DNA from: Palleronia rufa
GTDB lineage: Bacteria > Pseudomonadota > Alphaproteobacteria > Rhodobacterales > Rhodobacteraceae
NCBI RefSeq assembly: GCF_000743715.1
Contig: NZ_JQEY01000025.1
Span: 314 to 33,924, forward strand
Length of the DNA: 33,611 nucleotides
Reading direction: 5' to 3'
The position numbers and the translations under genes are program-made. Below are positions 25,829-33,611 of the stretch, in pieces (positions within the stretch are counted from its first letter, which is position 1; the number at the start of each line of letters is the position of its first letter). The notes below the pieces were generated by a model. It saw nothing but the letters and a program-made list of their open reading frames with translations. It searched no databases and was not told the DNA's origin.

Positions 25829-26252
25829 CTGTCAGTCCTTTCTTGGTTCGTGTTTCGATGAAATTGCCCGGGCCGGGCAGAGGAAGCGGGTGTCAAAGGG
25901 TAATTTGCCTCGCGAGGAATGGGCTCTTCGGGGACAGGGGAAATTACCCTTTGAAGGGCAAGGTCCGTCGCTCGCGCTGCCCGCCAAGTTTCATCCCCTG
26001 GAAACACGGGCCCGAAAGGTCCAGGACGGCCACCGCGGACAGAGCCTCGTGGAGAGCGGAAGGAATGGCAGACCGGGGTAGTCTCGAGGGTCTGGCTCGG
26101 GCGGGAACGATACGAGAGGGCTGTGCGCTCGCTCTCGCGACCAGGCAAGACCGCTGGCGTCGAGATGATCGCCGCTCCGAATAGGGGAAGGCGTTGTCCA
26201 GGCAAGGTGGGCGATGTCGCGGCCTCTGGGCCGCTCGACGGCACATGAGCCG
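25829..26252. other. Intergenic region holding a 13-bp inverted repeat
   Basis: About 420 bases between the small plasmid gene and the winged-helix gene, both on the minus strand. Apart from the listed inverted repeat, it contains a short dyad GACGGC/GCCGTC near 26237-26255. Open frames on both strands here have no ribosome binding site or recognisable protein. Confidence 0.45.
25894..25953. repeat. Perfect 13-bp inverted repeat, arms CAAAGGGTAATTT / AAATTACCCTTTG
   Basis: Arms lie at 25894-25906 and 25941-25953, separated by 34 bases that include CCTCGCGAGG, another palindrome. It lies 65-125 bases upstream of the small plasmid gene. It could be a repressor loop site, an origin-related dyad or a recombination site. 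Confidence 0.7.
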
Positions 26253-26930
26253 TCATACTGGCCGCGCCCGTTTGCAGAACGCGATCCATCGTGCCGTGAT
26301 GGATGAGTGATCAAGGCCGATGGCGTGTGATCGCAGGTTCTCGCGGAACCTCTGCGCGATCACGTTGATATCGGGACGGCACCTGCCAGATGGCAGATGC
26401 TTCTCTGCCAAATCCCGCCAGTGGGCGTCGTAGCGAATGGTTCCGTTCGGGAACGACGGAACCGAGTGCGGTTCTTCACAAGATTTTTTTCTCTCTAGAG
26501 AGATATGGTTCATATCTTTCTTACTGGGCGGACACTGGGCGACCGGAGCTTTCGCCAGCCGTTCCCGGAACCATCCCCAGAAGGCCGAGAACCGCACGCG
26601 GTTCAGTAGGTTCTTGTACCGGTGATGTGGGTTCTTCCGATGGACCCGCTCGACCAGGCCTAGGCGTTCGAGATGGGCGAGCCATCGGCGAACCGTCCGG
26701 TCGGTAACAGCGAGCGCGTCGGCGATCCGCGCGTTCGACAGCGGCCGCGTCTGAAAGGCGCGATCCGCCGAGAAGTCGTAGCGCTGCTGCTCCAGGAAGC
26801 GCAGGAGGTCGATCAGGACCGAAACTTGGGGTCGCGAGAAGTTCGCGATGAGAAGGGGGCGGACGTGGTCTTCGATCCACGCCGCGAAGGTTCGGGTAGA
26901 GGGGGTGGGCTTGTGCCCTTTTCTGCTCAT
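26253..26930 (-). CDS. Winged-helix DNA-binding protein, possible replication-related protein
   Basis: The 225-residue product starts at ATG 26930; a GTG at 27005 would add a hydrophobic N-terminus with no ribosome binding site. A winged helix is clear at about residues 60-115 (NARIADALAVTDRTVRRWLAHLERLGLVERVHR). The C-terminus (DINVIAQRFRENLR, then SITARWIAFCKRARP) resembles the short helical ends of some plasmid replication or DnaT-like proteins. I infer a replication or plasmid control role from this and from the upstream orphan terminator, but a plain regulator is equally possible. Confidence 0.7.
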   Translation of the reverse strand: MSRKGHKPTPSTRTFAAWIEDHVRPLLIANFSRPQVSVLIDLLRFLEQQRYDFSADRAFQTRPLSNARIADALAVTDRTVRRWLAHLERLGLVERVHRKNPHHRYKNLLNRVRFSAFWGWFRERLAKAPVAQCPPSKKDMNHISLERKKSCEEPHSVPSFPNGTIRYDAHWRDLAEKHLPSGRCRPDINVIAQRFRENLRSHAIGLDHSSITARWIAFCKRARPV

Positions 26931-27245
26931 GGTCTTTTGCCTCGTCAGGACAAGGCGGGTCGCAAACAGGCAAAGAAGAACCGGTCGCACGGATGCGGTT
27001 TTCACTTGCTCGGGTTGTCGGGAGAGTGCTAAAACCAGACCTGAAATGGTTTATCGGGCCGTTCGGGACGCCAATCCCTAGGTTCTCAGCTCTCCCCCTC
27101 GCTTGGTCGCCGCCTTGCGGGGGGTTTGCTTTTTCGGGGTGTGGTTTCTGCTCCTCGTGATTCTCGTTTTTGTTACTGCACAGGCTTAAGGGTTCTTGAC
27201 GCCTGCGGCAATTCTGGTGTGGGCAGTTGGTCTGCCCCACAATTC
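26931..27245. other. Upstream region of the winged-helix gene
   Basis: This 315-base region must contain the promoter of the winged-helix gene. It also holds a plus-strand terminator-like hairpin with no gene ending at it. Near the right side is a bulged hairpin with TGTGGGCAG and CTGCCCCACA arms (about 27218-27241), just after the stop of the exported protein gene. No supported coding sequence. Confidence 0.5.
27094..27134 (+). terminator. Orphan plus-strand intrinsic terminator
   Basis: CCCCCTCGC (27094-27102) pairs with GCGGGGGG (27117-27124) with one bulged T, followed by TTTGCTTTTT. No plus-strand protein gene precedes it, so it may end a small RNA transcribed opposite the winged-helix gene leader. 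Confidence 0.5.
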
Positions 27246-27962
27246 CTAGTATCGAACGACCTCGTAGCCGCGATTGCCCTCATGGTCGCGCCACTCGACG
27301 CCGACGCCGCGGAACCGGCCGGCATGCGAGCAAGAGTTGTCGGCGCGAGTATGGAAGCCGAACCAGGCAGCGTCGCCGCTCTGGGCGTCGCCGGGTTCAC
27401 CGTCCCGCCAGGAAAAGTCGCCCTGAAGGCCGTAGGTGCCAACCCGGACGCGCTGCTTCCAGCGGCGGCAATCGTGGTCTCCGTGCTGGTTCTCGTGATC
27501 GTATTCCCACCAGTCGACGTCGAAGACGCGGATCGAGCGCACGAAGTCGAAGACCGGATCGCTGATGTCGATGTCGGCACCCTCGCCAACGACGTTGTGG
27601 AGGATCGCGTCCTTGGCCGGGGCGGGAAGGCGGATCGGCTCATCCGTTCGCGGCGCCGGTGCCCGCGAAACGGCACTCTGAGCGTAGGCGGCGTCGTAGA
27701 GGCGGACCAGCGGCGATGCCGGCCGTGCGTCGAACGCCGCGCTCATGGGGCAGCGCCAGATTTGAAGCGGCGGCTCCACTGGCCACGGCGTGATCCGGCG
27801 GATGAACTCGGCGCGTGCCGGGATACATGCGCCCGCCGACGGCCAGCCGCCTGCGAGGCATAACAAGATGGCACAGTCGATCTGATAGGCGGCGGCCGGC
27901 GCGGCCCCGAACGGCAGGACACTGCAAGCGGCGATGGCGGCGGAGGCTAGGAGGGACTTCAT
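27246..27962 (-). CDS. Exported Cys/Trp-rich protein of conjugative plasmids, unknown function
   Basis: The 238-residue protein has a signal peptide (MKSLLASAAIAACSVLP...AAA) and mature residues starting YQIDCAILLCLAGGWPSAG, with several cysteines. The segment ITPWPVEPPLQIWRCPM is distinctive. The C-terminus is rich in Trp, Asp and His (WWEYDHENQHGDHDCRRW). I recall similar proteins near transfer genes of alphaproteobacterial plasmids, but not a function. It is probably periplasmic, with disulfides. It lies 57 bases after the small exported protein gene. Confidence 0.72.
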   Translation of the reverse strand: MKSLLASAAIAACSVLPFGAAPAAAYQIDCAILLCLAGGWPSAGACIPARAEFIRRITPWPVEPPLQIWRCPMSAAFDARPASPLVRLYDAAYAQSAVSRAPAPRTDEPIRLPAPAKDAILHNVVGEGADIDISDPVFDFVRSIRVFDVDWWEYDHENQHGDHDCRRWKQRVRVGTYGLQGDFSWRDGEPGDAQSGDAAWFGFHTRADNSCSHAGRFRGVGVEWRDHEGNRGYEVVRY

Positions 27963-28019
27963 GGCGGGTCTCTCGCGCTATGGAATACGTATTACGCGCA
28001 TGACGTGTTTATTGCATCC

Positions 28020-28295
28020 TTATTGATTTGGGAACATCGCTGTGTAGGCGGACAGGACCTCGCTGACCTCGGTACGCGCCGTGTCGCTCGCTGCCTGAAG
28101 GCAGCGGATATAGGTCTGGGCGTCGTCGAAATATCGGTCGAACTCCGCGCGGAGCTCGGGCCCGTAGTCTCGGATCAGCTCGTCTGACGCGGTGAGCTGC
28201 GGGATGAGCGGCGGCACGCAGTCCATCGCAGTCGTGCCCGTCTGCGCACTGGCGAGAGCAGGAACAAGCAGAACCAAGGGGACGAACCGGATCAT
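28020..28295 (-). CDS. Small exported protein, unknown function
   Basis: The 91-residue protein has a signal peptide (MIRFVPLVLLVPALASAQ, cleavage at ASA-Q) and a helical mature part with two cysteines (AMDCVPPL and IRCLQAA). Its ATG overlaps the stop of the second resolvase gene, so the two are likely translated together. The role is unknown; proximity to the transfer operon suggests an envelope function, possibly conjugation. Confidence 0.72.
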   Translation of the reverse strand: MIRFVPLVLLVPALASAQTGTTAMDCVPPLIPQLTASDELIRDYGPELRAEFDRYFDDAQTYIRCLQAASDTARTEVSEVLSAYTAMFPNQ

Positions 28296-28858
28296 TCCGG
28301 TGACCGTGCCGCGCTCTGAAGCATCCGGTAGAGGGTCGCCTTGCTGATCTGCAGCGCCCGCGCGATCTCTTCTTTCGAGATCTTCGCATCGACCATCTTC
28401 TGCGCGCGCGCTTGGAGCTTTGGATTGATCTTGGATGGACGTCCGCCTTTCCGGCCGGCGGCCCTGGCGGATTCAAGACCGGCAAGAGTCCGCTCACGGA
28501 TCCGCGCTCGCTCGAACTCCGACAAGGCGGCGAAGAGCTGCAACGTCAGCTTGCCGGCGGCGCTGCGTGTGTCGATGCTCTCCCGCAAAGAGCGAAAACC
28601 GACCTTGCGCGCGGCCAATTCCTCGATCTGTGTCAAAAGGTGGACCACGGTCCGGCCGAACCGGTCGAGGCTGACGACGACGATCGTGTCGCCCTCCTGA
28701 GCATCCGTTAAGATCGCGTTAAGACCAGGGCGATTTGTGGTAGAGCCACTCGCTGTATCAGTGTAAATTCGGTCGCATCTCTCGCGTGTGAGGATGTCCA
28801 CCTGGCTTTTCAGATTTTGTTCCGCCGTCGAAACCCGGGCGTATCCCAAGATGGCCAC
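28292..28858 (-). CDS. Serine recombinase, resolvase/invertase family (second copy)
   Basis: The 188-residue protein starts at GTG 28858, ten bases after AGGAGG; the ATG at 28894 lies upstream of that signal. The catalytic serine lies in GYARVST, with SLDRFGRT, SEFERARIRERTLAGLESARAAGR and a C-terminal helix-turn-helix (SKEEIARALQISKATLYRML). It is clearly diverged from the first resolvase in the window. It probably resolves plasmid multimers or inverts a segment. Repeated GAGGTTTTGAGAC-like motifs upstream are candidate binding sites. Confidence 0.93.
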   Translation of the reverse strand: MAILGYARVSTAEQNLKSQVDILTRERCDRIYTDTASGSTTNRPGLNAILTDAQEGDTIVVVSLDRFGRTVVHLLTQIEELAARKVGFRSLRESIDTRSAAGKLTLQLFAALSEFERARIRERTLAGLESARAAGRKGGRPSKINPKLQARAQKMVDAKISKEEIARALQISKATLYRMLQSAARSPE

Positions 28859-29124
28859 CGTCTCAAAACCTCCTCGTTGTGCGAAACGTATCATAACCCC
28901 GGCCTACAAGAGGTTTTGAACGAAATTTCTCACATCTCTCCAAACCATCGTTTTTGAGACTCCACGCTAGCGGCGGAAAGACGCCGACGCAAGCAAGACG
29001 TATGTTACGTGGCAAAAAACTGCCTATTGCGGTATAACGGTCTTACTGCTTACAACTAGCACGAGACGCAACACCGCCTATTCCGCGACTTTCAGAAGTT
29101 GGATACCTCGATGACGTCGGACAG
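28859..29124. repeat. Resolvase upstream region with three copies of a GAGGTTTTGAGAC-type motif
   Basis: The reverse complement GTCTCAAAACCTC lies at 28860-28872, over the ribosome binding site. GAGGTTTTGA is at 28910-28919 and TTTTGAGAC is at 28952-28960. The spacing and mixed orientation recall resolvase subsites that also control the recombinase gene. The remainder to 29124 is AT-richer and gene-free. Confidence 0.5.
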
Positions 29125-29493
29125 ATGTCGGAGAGGGACACAACAGTGAGAGAGACAAGACATCCCGTGATCCTCGCGACGCACATTCAGCCGGCGATCG
29201 AGGACGGGGCGTGGATCGAAGTCGAATGCGTGGAGGCGGCGGAGCCGAGTGGAAACACGCATAGAGGCGGATGGAAGATCTACGTTTGTGCCCTCGATCC
29301 CGATGGTGGTGTGCAAAGAGCCGTTCATGTGACCGGTCGCAATCTCGAAGCGCGCATCTTCAAGACCGTCAAAGGGCTCACCAGCTTCGCGCTCGAACTG
29401 GGCCTGCACGTGATCTCCTTCCCCGTCCTGGCGGGCAAATGGGGGATCTGGCGCTTTGGCACGTCCAAGATACCAGAGGATCATACCGTCTAG
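29125..29493 (+). CDS. Hypothetical protein upstream of the transfer operon
   Basis: I do not recognise the family. The 122-residue protein looks cytoplasmic, with strands such as [22 protein letters not shown] and [16 protein letters not shown]. It may start at GTG 29146 instead, which has AGAGGG eight bases upstream. Its 3' end overlaps the next gene, so it is probably the first cistron of the virB operon. Function unknown. Confidence 0.6.
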   Translation: MSERDTTVRETRHPVILATHIQPAIEDGAWIEVECVEAAEPSGNTHRGGWKIYVCALDPDGGVQRAVHVTGRNLEARIFKTVKGLTSFALELGLHVISFPVLAGKWGIWRFGTSKIPEDHTV

Positions 29494-30121
29494 CGGGCTT
29501 GTTGCGGCACTGATCCTTCACGCTGGCCCGGTCCGGCCGGACTCGGTCATCGATCTCGACGCACCGGACTCCGCGCGGATCGCCGGGGCTGTCATGGACC
29601 TCGACGTACCGCCGCCGGTGCAACAGGAGCCGTCGGCGAAGGTCGTTGTCTCGACGTCTGGACCGGCCGTCCTGCGGATGCCCCGTGGCCATCGCCAGAT
29701 CGAAGCGATGATCGCCGACGTCTCGAGCGGATATATGGGCCATCACGGCCTGCGTCGCGCGGGGCTGTCGGCCTCCGAATGGATGATGTTCTTCCGGGCC
29801 AACATCGCGGTCGAGAGCGCCTTCGATCCGCGCGCGCGTTCCCATGTCGGCGCGATCGGTCTGGGACAGCTCATGCCCGAGACGGCCGCGGTGCTCGGCG
29901 TCGATCCGTATGATCCCCAGCAGAACCTCCACGGCTCGGCCCGTTACCTACTGGCGCAACTCGCGCGTTTCGGATCGCCGGAGCTCGCGCTGGCGGCCTA
30001 CAACGCCGGCCCCGAGGCCGTTGCGAGATATTCCGGCGTGCCGCCCTACCGCGAGACCCAAGGTCATGTCCGCAAGGTCATGGCGATCTTCCGCAAGTCC
30101 CTGAATGGAGAAAACTCATGA
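29456..30121 (+). CDS. virB1: VirB1-like lytic transglycosylase
   Basis: The enzyme opens peptidoglycan so the secretion channel can be built. The 221-residue protein starts at TTG 29456, nine bases after GGGGGA, inside the end of the previous gene. It has a hydrophobic N-terminal segment ([14 protein letters not shown]) as export signal. The SLT fold has the catalytic Glu in [13 protein letters not shown], then [13 protein letters not shown] and [14 protein letters not shown], and ends with [12 protein letters not shown]. The stop overlaps the start of the pilin gene (ATGA). The TTG start is the least certain part. Confidence 0.87.
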   Translation: MARPRYQRIIPSSGLVAALILHAGPVRPDSVIDLDAPDSARIAGAVMDLDVPPPVQQEPSAKVVVSTSGPAVLRMPRGHRQIEAMIADVSSGYMGHHGLRRAGLSASEWMMFFRANIAVESAFDPRARSHVGAIGLGQLMPETAAVLGVDPYDPQQNLHGSARYLLAQLARFGSPELALAAYNAGPEAVARYSGVPPYRETQGHVRKVMAIFRKSLNGENS

Positions 30122-30405
30122 AGAACCTTCCCGTGGTCATCCGGTTGGCGGCGCTTCTGGCGATCGCCGCACAGCCGGCGCTCGCGCAGGACCTCGATCC
30201 GGTCTCCGACATGATCGACACCGTGATCGACGCGGTGACCGGCCCGATCGGTCGGGGCATCGCCGTCCTCGCGCTGGTCGGCGCGGGCGTCATGATGTTC
30301 TTCGGCCGCCTGAACTGGCCGATCTTCCTCGCGATCTTCGTGGGCGTCGTGCTGGTCTTCTCTGCGGAGACGATCGTGGACGGCTTTGGTGCGGCTGCGG
30401 ACTGA
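30118..30405 (+). CDS. virB2: VirB2-like pilin subunit (TrbC/VirB2 family)
   Basis: The 95-residue protein has a signal peptide ([19 protein letters not shown]). Two hydrophobic helices follow ([19 protein letters not shown] and [17 protein letters not shown]), the layout of T4SS major pilins. It would polymerise into the conjugative pilus. It is coupled to virB1 and followed by a strong hairpin before virB3, as expected for a highly expressed pilin message. Confidence 0.88.
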   Translation: MKNLPVVIRLAALLAIAAQPALAQDLDPVSDMIDTVIDAVTGPIGRGIAVLALVGAGVMMFFGRLNWPIFLAIFVGVVLVFSAETIVDGFGAAAD

Positions 30406-30438
30406 GGAGAAACGGCCAGCCCGGAGGGGCTGGTCTCC
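30406..30438 (+). promoter_or_regulatory. Intercistronic hairpin between pilin and virB3 genes
   Basis: CCAGCCC/GGGCTGG with a four-base loop (30416-30433), extended by GGAGA/TCTCC outside a five-base bulge. It has no T-run. It may stabilise the upstream pilin message or reduce downstream expression. Confidence 0.55.
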
Positions 30439-30444
30439 GATATC

Positions 30445-30720
30445 ATGCGCGAAACACCGCTCTTCCTGGGCCTGACGAAGCCGCCAAAGATCTTCGGACT
30501 GCCGATCGGGTACTTCCTGTCGCTCGTCTTCGCGAGCGTCATTCCGTTCGTGCTGCTCGACGACATGCGGTGGCTCTTGGTCCTCGTGGTGGGCTATCCG
30601 CCGCTCTGGATCGTGGCCGACCGTAATCCGCACCTCTTTCAGATCCTCAACGTCACGATCTCCAAGACCCCCCGAACGGCGAACCACGACGAGAACGGGG
30701 GTGATCGCTATGTCAGCTAA
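30445..30720 (+). CDS. virB3: VirB3-like inner-membrane T4SS protein
   Basis: The 91-residue protein opens with the family pattern RETPLFLGLTKPPKIFGLPI. One or two membrane helices follow (GYFLSLVFASVIPFVLL and LLVLVVGYPPLWIVA), then DRNPHLFQILNV. It works with VirB4 in pilus assembly at the inner membrane. Its 3' end overlaps the VirB4 start region. Confidence 0.88.
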   Translation: MRETPLFLGLTKPPKIFGLPIGYFLSLVFASVIPFVLLDDMRWLLVLVVGYPPLWIVADRNPHLFQILNVTISKTPRTANHDENGGDRYVS

Positions 30721-33076
30721 GGGCCTGCGCGGCTTTGCCGAGCGTCCGGCGGTCTCCGACATGCTCGGCACGGCGATCCTGCGGTCGGAACGGTTCGGGC
30801 GGCACCTGCCATTCGTGTCGGCCGTGCGGGACGACGTGATCCTGACGAAGCAGGGCGATCTGATAGCCTCCGCCGTCATCGGCGGTATCGACAGCATGAC
30901 CTCGGACGACGCGGCGATCGATGAGATCGGAGAGGGGTTCGCGCGTGTCGTCGGACAGCTCGGCGAGCGCTTCGCGTTCTACGTCAACAAGGTCAGCCGC
31001 CCGGACCCGGCCGACCTTCCTTCGATCGACGGCGCGGGCTTCGCGACGTCGGTCGATGCGGCCTGGCGCGCGACGCTGGCGGGGCGCGCGCTCAAGGCAC
31101 GCGTCCTTATGGTCACGCTGGTCATCCGACAGAGCGCTGCCGACCGGTTCACCTTCCTGCCCGGGCGCGGCAAGAATAACTTCCGCAGGGATATCGCGGC
31201 ACGCACGGCGGCGCTCGATGAGGCTTTGAACCTCGTACGGGGCATCTACGCGCCCCACGGGTTCCGGCGCCTTGCCGTCTCAGACGGGGAGTGGCTATCG
31301 CTTCTTGGGTCCGTCCTGGGGCACGGCTACCGCAAGGTGATCGCCGAGCCCGGCCAGCTTCTCGCCGAGACCATGACGAACTTCGAGGTGACGTTCCGGA
31401 GCGGAACGCTGGTGCTCGAGAACGGGATGGAGACGCGTTACGGCGCGATCTTCGGGATGAAGAGCTACCCCGCGCGAACCTGGCCCACGATGCTGGACGG
31501 GTTGCAGCTCCCCTATGATGTGACCGTCACGAACTCCTTCATTCCCCGGCGCGGGAACGAGGCGACAGAGAGGATCACGCGGATCTACCGGCAGCGTGGC
31601 GTCTCAGAGGACGCGGCGATCAGCCTGACCGAACAGCTCGTGCAGGCCGCCGACGACGTGGCGTCCGGGCGCACGAGCTTCGGGGATCATCATTGCTCGG
31701 TGCAGGTCTTCAGCGACAGCCCCGAGGAGCTGGAAGATGCGGCGTCGGAGGTCTGGCGCGCGGCACAGGAGGCCGGTGCGGTGATGGTTCGCGAACGCTG
31801 GGCGGCCAAGGCACTCTATTTCGCGCAGGTTCCGGGCAACTGGCCCTACCGCATTCGCGACGGGCTCGTCTCGGCCCACAACTTCGCGGAGCTGGCCGCG
31901 CTGCACAACACTAGCCGCGGCCGGGCGCCCGACGAGAGCCCCTGGGGCGTCAACATCACCGCGTTCCCGACCGTTTCTTCCACGCTCCACCGGTTCAATT
32001 TTCATGAACGGGGCCGCGCGGGCGAGGAGCCGAGCGTGGGCCACACGCTCGTTCTAGGTCGGACGGGTTCGGGCAAGACGATCTCGACGGCGTTCCTCAT
32101 GGCGCAGGCGAGGCGGGCCGATGCCCGGCTGATCGTCTTCGACAAGGACCAGGGCCTCGAGATGGCGGTGCGGGCGCTCGGCGGCTCCTACAGCGAAATC
32201 AGGATTGGCGAGCCGACGGGGTTCAATCCGTTCGCGACCGAGACCGATGCGCGCGGGGCCGCATGGCTGACGGACTGGCTGACGGACATTCTCGGCCGCA
32301 CGACGCCGCTCGACACGGTGCAGAGCGTGGCCCTGAACGAGGCCGTGCGCCAGATCACCCGCGCGGAGACGGAGCTTCGGACCTTCGAGGGTCTGGAAAG
32401 CCTCGTCGCCTCGACCGACGACGACGGCGATCTGGTGACGCGGGTGCGGGAATGGACCGCCCAGGGCCGTTTCGGATGGCTCTTCGCACGGCCTGCACGG
32501 AAGTCGATCTCCATCGGCGAGGATGTCGTCGGCCTCGATATGACCGAGCTTCTGGATCAGAACGCCGAACGCAGCGCGCTCCTGGCCTATCTCTTCCGGC
32601 GGATCGAACGTGTGGTCGAGGACAGGCGTCCGACGATCATCGTCATCGACGAAGCCTGGAAGATGCTCGCCGACGACATCTTTGTGAAACGCCTTCACGA
32701 CTGGCTCGTCACTATGCGGAAGCGGAATTGCGTCGTGATGATGCTGACGCAAACGCCGGGGCATCTCGTCGAAAGCTCGGTCGGCACGATCATCACCGAG
32801 AGCGTCGCGACCCAGCTCTTGTTCCCGAACCCGCGCGCGAACCCCGAGGACTACAAGATCCTACGTCTGAACGAACGCGAGGCGGAGTTTCTGTCGGGGC
32901 CAACCGGAGGACAGCGCCTGGCGCTGCTCAGGTCGGGGCCGGATAGCGTCTACGTCAACACCGACCTCTCGGGCCTCGGCGGCCTGGTGACGGTTCTCGG
33001 CGGCGGGAAGACCGGCGACGAGCGCGCGCCACTTGAATGGCGGCAAACCCCTGACTTCTGGAAGGAGATGACATGA
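30710..33076 (+). CDS. virB4: VirB4-like ATPase of the type IV secretion system
   Basis: The ATPase energises pilus assembly and DNA or protein transfer. The 788-residue protein starts at ATG 30710, eight bases after GGGGG; a GTG at 30701 is an alternative. The N-terminal domain (about 1-400) is followed by Walker A VLGRTGSGKTISTAF near 450 and a Walker B region TIIVIDEAWKML near 645, with the RKRNCVVMMLTQTP motif after it. Family length is about 790, so the gene appears complete. The stop overlaps the lipoprotein start (ATGA). Confidence 0.95.
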   Translation: MSAKGLRGFAERPAVSDMLGTAILRSERFGRHLPFVSAVRDDVILTKQGDLIASAVIGGIDSMTSDDAAIDEIGEGFARVVGQLGERFAFYVNKVSRPDPADLPSIDGAGFATSVDAAWRATLAGRALKARVLMVTLVIRQSAADRFTFLPGRGKNNFRRDIAARTAALDEALNLVRGIYAPHGFRRLAVSDGEWLSLLGSVLGHGYRKVIAEPGQLLAETMTNFEVTFRSGTLVLENGMETRYGAIFGMKSYPARTWPTMLDGLQLPYDVTVTNSFIPRRGNEATERITRIYRQRGVSEDAAISLTEQLVQAADDVASGRTSFGDHHCSVQVFSDSPEELEDAASEVWRAAQEAGAVMVRERWAAKALYFAQVPGNWPYRIRDGLVSAHNFAELAALHNTSRGRAPDESPWGVNITAFPTVSSTLHRFNFHERGRAGEEPSVGHTLVLGRTGSGKTISTAFLMAQARRADARLIVFDKDQGLEMAVRALGGSYSEIRIGEPTGFNPFATETDARGAAWLTDWLTDILGRTTPLDTVQSVALNEAVRQITRAETELRTFEGLESLVASTDDDGDLVTRVREWTAQGRFGWLFARPARKSISIGEDVVGLDMTELLDQNAERSALLAYLFRRIERVVEDRRPTIIVIDEAWKMLADDIFVKRLHDWLVTMRKRNCVVMMLTQTPGHLVESSVGTIITESVATQLLFPNPRANPEDYKILRLNEREAEFLSGPTGGQRLALLRSGPDSVYVNTDLSGLGGLVTVLGGGKTGDERAPLEWRQTPDFWKEMT

Positions 33077-33267
33077 CAACACGGCTTTGCGTGGCCCTGA
33101 TGGCGCTCGCCGCGCTCGCAAGCTGTGCGGGCGTCTCCACGGGCGTCCGCTCCCCGTGCTTCGAGCGCGGTGCGGCCGTGACCCGATCAGTGTCCTTCCT
33201 GTCCGATCCCGTGGCATCGGCACCGGCCGAGGATGTGGCCCATGATTGCGATTTCCGGTCGTTCTGA
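33073..33267 (+). CDS. Small lipoprotein in the virB operon
   Basis: The 64-residue protein has a lipoprotein signal (LCVALMALAALASC, lipobox LASC) and a short mature part with two further cysteines. It lies where small lipoproteins are often found in these operons and may be an entry-exclusion or VirB7-like factor; neither can be told from sequence. It is translationally coupled to virB4. Confidence 0.75.
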   Translation: MTTRLCVALMALAALASCAGVSTGVRSPCFERGAAVTRSVSFLSDPVASAPAEDVAHDCDFRSF

Positions 33268-33611
33268 TCGCATGATCCGGGCGGCCGTCGCGGCCGTGGT
33301 GACCGCCTCCACGGCGGCCGCGCAAGGCGTGCCGGTCATCGACGGCTCGGCCCTGGCCAATGCCATCTCGCGGGTCGAAGAGCACGCGCGGGACTTCGGA
33401 CTTCAGACCGAGAAGCTGACGGCGCGATCGCGCCAGGCAGAGCTTCATGAAGACCAGCGGCAAGCCTATGCGCGCTTTCTCGAAGAGACGACCGGCGCGG
33501 CCGACCTGAGCGGGTTCGAGGACGGCGCGGGCGATTTCGCGAGCGCGGCCGAGACCTATCCTGCCTGTGGTGCCGCAACAAGGAATACTCGCTCTGCGAC
33601 GAGACCAACCG
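33242..33611 (+). CDS. virB5: VirB5-like exported protein, 5' part, with apparent frameshift
   Basis: The frame starts at ATG 33242, eight bases after AGGA; ATG 33272 is an alternative. It gives a signal peptide (IRAAVAAVVTASTAAAQ) and then VPVIDGSALANAISRVEEHARD, a helical region like minor pilin proteins of the VirB5 type. From about 33560 the coding signal moves to another frame: the product there reads CLWCRNKEYSLCDETN with high G/C third positions, while the original frame loses them. One missing base at about 33560 would restore it. The gene runs off the right edge. Confidence 0.6.
   Translation, partial: MIAISGRSDRMIRAAVAAVVTASTAAAQGVPVIDGSALANAISRVEEHARDFGLQTEKLTARSRQAELHEDQRQAYARFLEETTGAADLSGFEDGAGDFASAAETYPACGAATRNTRSATRPT

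Noticed and set aside
25810-26289. A 159-codon minus-strand frame in the intergenic region
   Set aside because: It overlaps the small plasmid gene and the perfect inverted repeat, lacks a start signal and shows no recognisable domain.
29206-29221. Sixteen-base match to the 3' part of the terminal CRISPR repeat inside the small unknown gene
   Set aside because: It is an isolated partial match within a coding frame, with no palindrome or spacer structure. GC bias makes chance likely, although a stray leader-end remnant cannot be excluded.

Overview
The window looks like part of a large conjugative plasmid (or integrative conjugative element) from an alphaproteobacterium, most likely a member of the Rhodobacteraceae. 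The basis is high GC with strong G/C third-codon bias, a ParB-like protein with a DUF3768 neighbour, an excisionase-HTH/PIN toxin-antitoxin pair, two serine resolvases and the start of a VirB-type secretion operon. No chromosomal housekeeping gene, tRNA or rRNA is visible.

Left edge (1-2877, minus): one long frame, open for 959 codons and cut by the window edge. It encodes a large STAND-like P-loop ATPase with an atypical Walker A and a helical-repeat C-terminus, and is a candidate defence or signalling protein. A gene-free stretch (2878-3356) separates it from the divergent cas operon.

Defence block (3357-12196, plus): a complete type I-C CRISPR-Cas locus in the order cas3-cas5c-cas8c-(internal cas11c)-cas7c-cas4-cas1-cas2. 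A leader and an array of 17 repeats and 16 spacers follow. From cas5c onward the genes overlap by a few bases and several start with GTG. Two spacers are homologous to each other and appear to sample two diverged copies of one protein-coding target.

Variable block (12488-20815): a coiled-coil membrane protein, an exported ankyrin protein and a serine resolvase (minus). Next come an AT-rich membrane protein gene, a bacterial-PH-domain membrane protein and a NYN-domain RNase. Last are a LuxR-type regulator, a GGGGG/CCCCC palindrome and two exported proteins of unknown function.

Maintenance block (20890-28858, mostly minus): ParB-like protein, a possible 40-aa ORF, DUF3768 protein, a GC-rich non-coding stretch, the HTH antitoxin/PIN toxin pair (plus), a TSCPD-domain protein, a short plasmid protein, a winged-helix protein (possibly replication-related), two exported proteins and a second serine resolvase.

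Transfer block (29125-33611, plus): a small unknown protein, a VirB1-like lytic transglycosylase, VirB2-like pilin, VirB3, VirB4 ATPase, a small lipoprotein and the start of a VirB5-like gene. The last gene shows what looks like a one-base frameshift near the window edge. Together the genes describe a self-transmissible replicon carrying its own adaptive immunity, addiction and partition functions.
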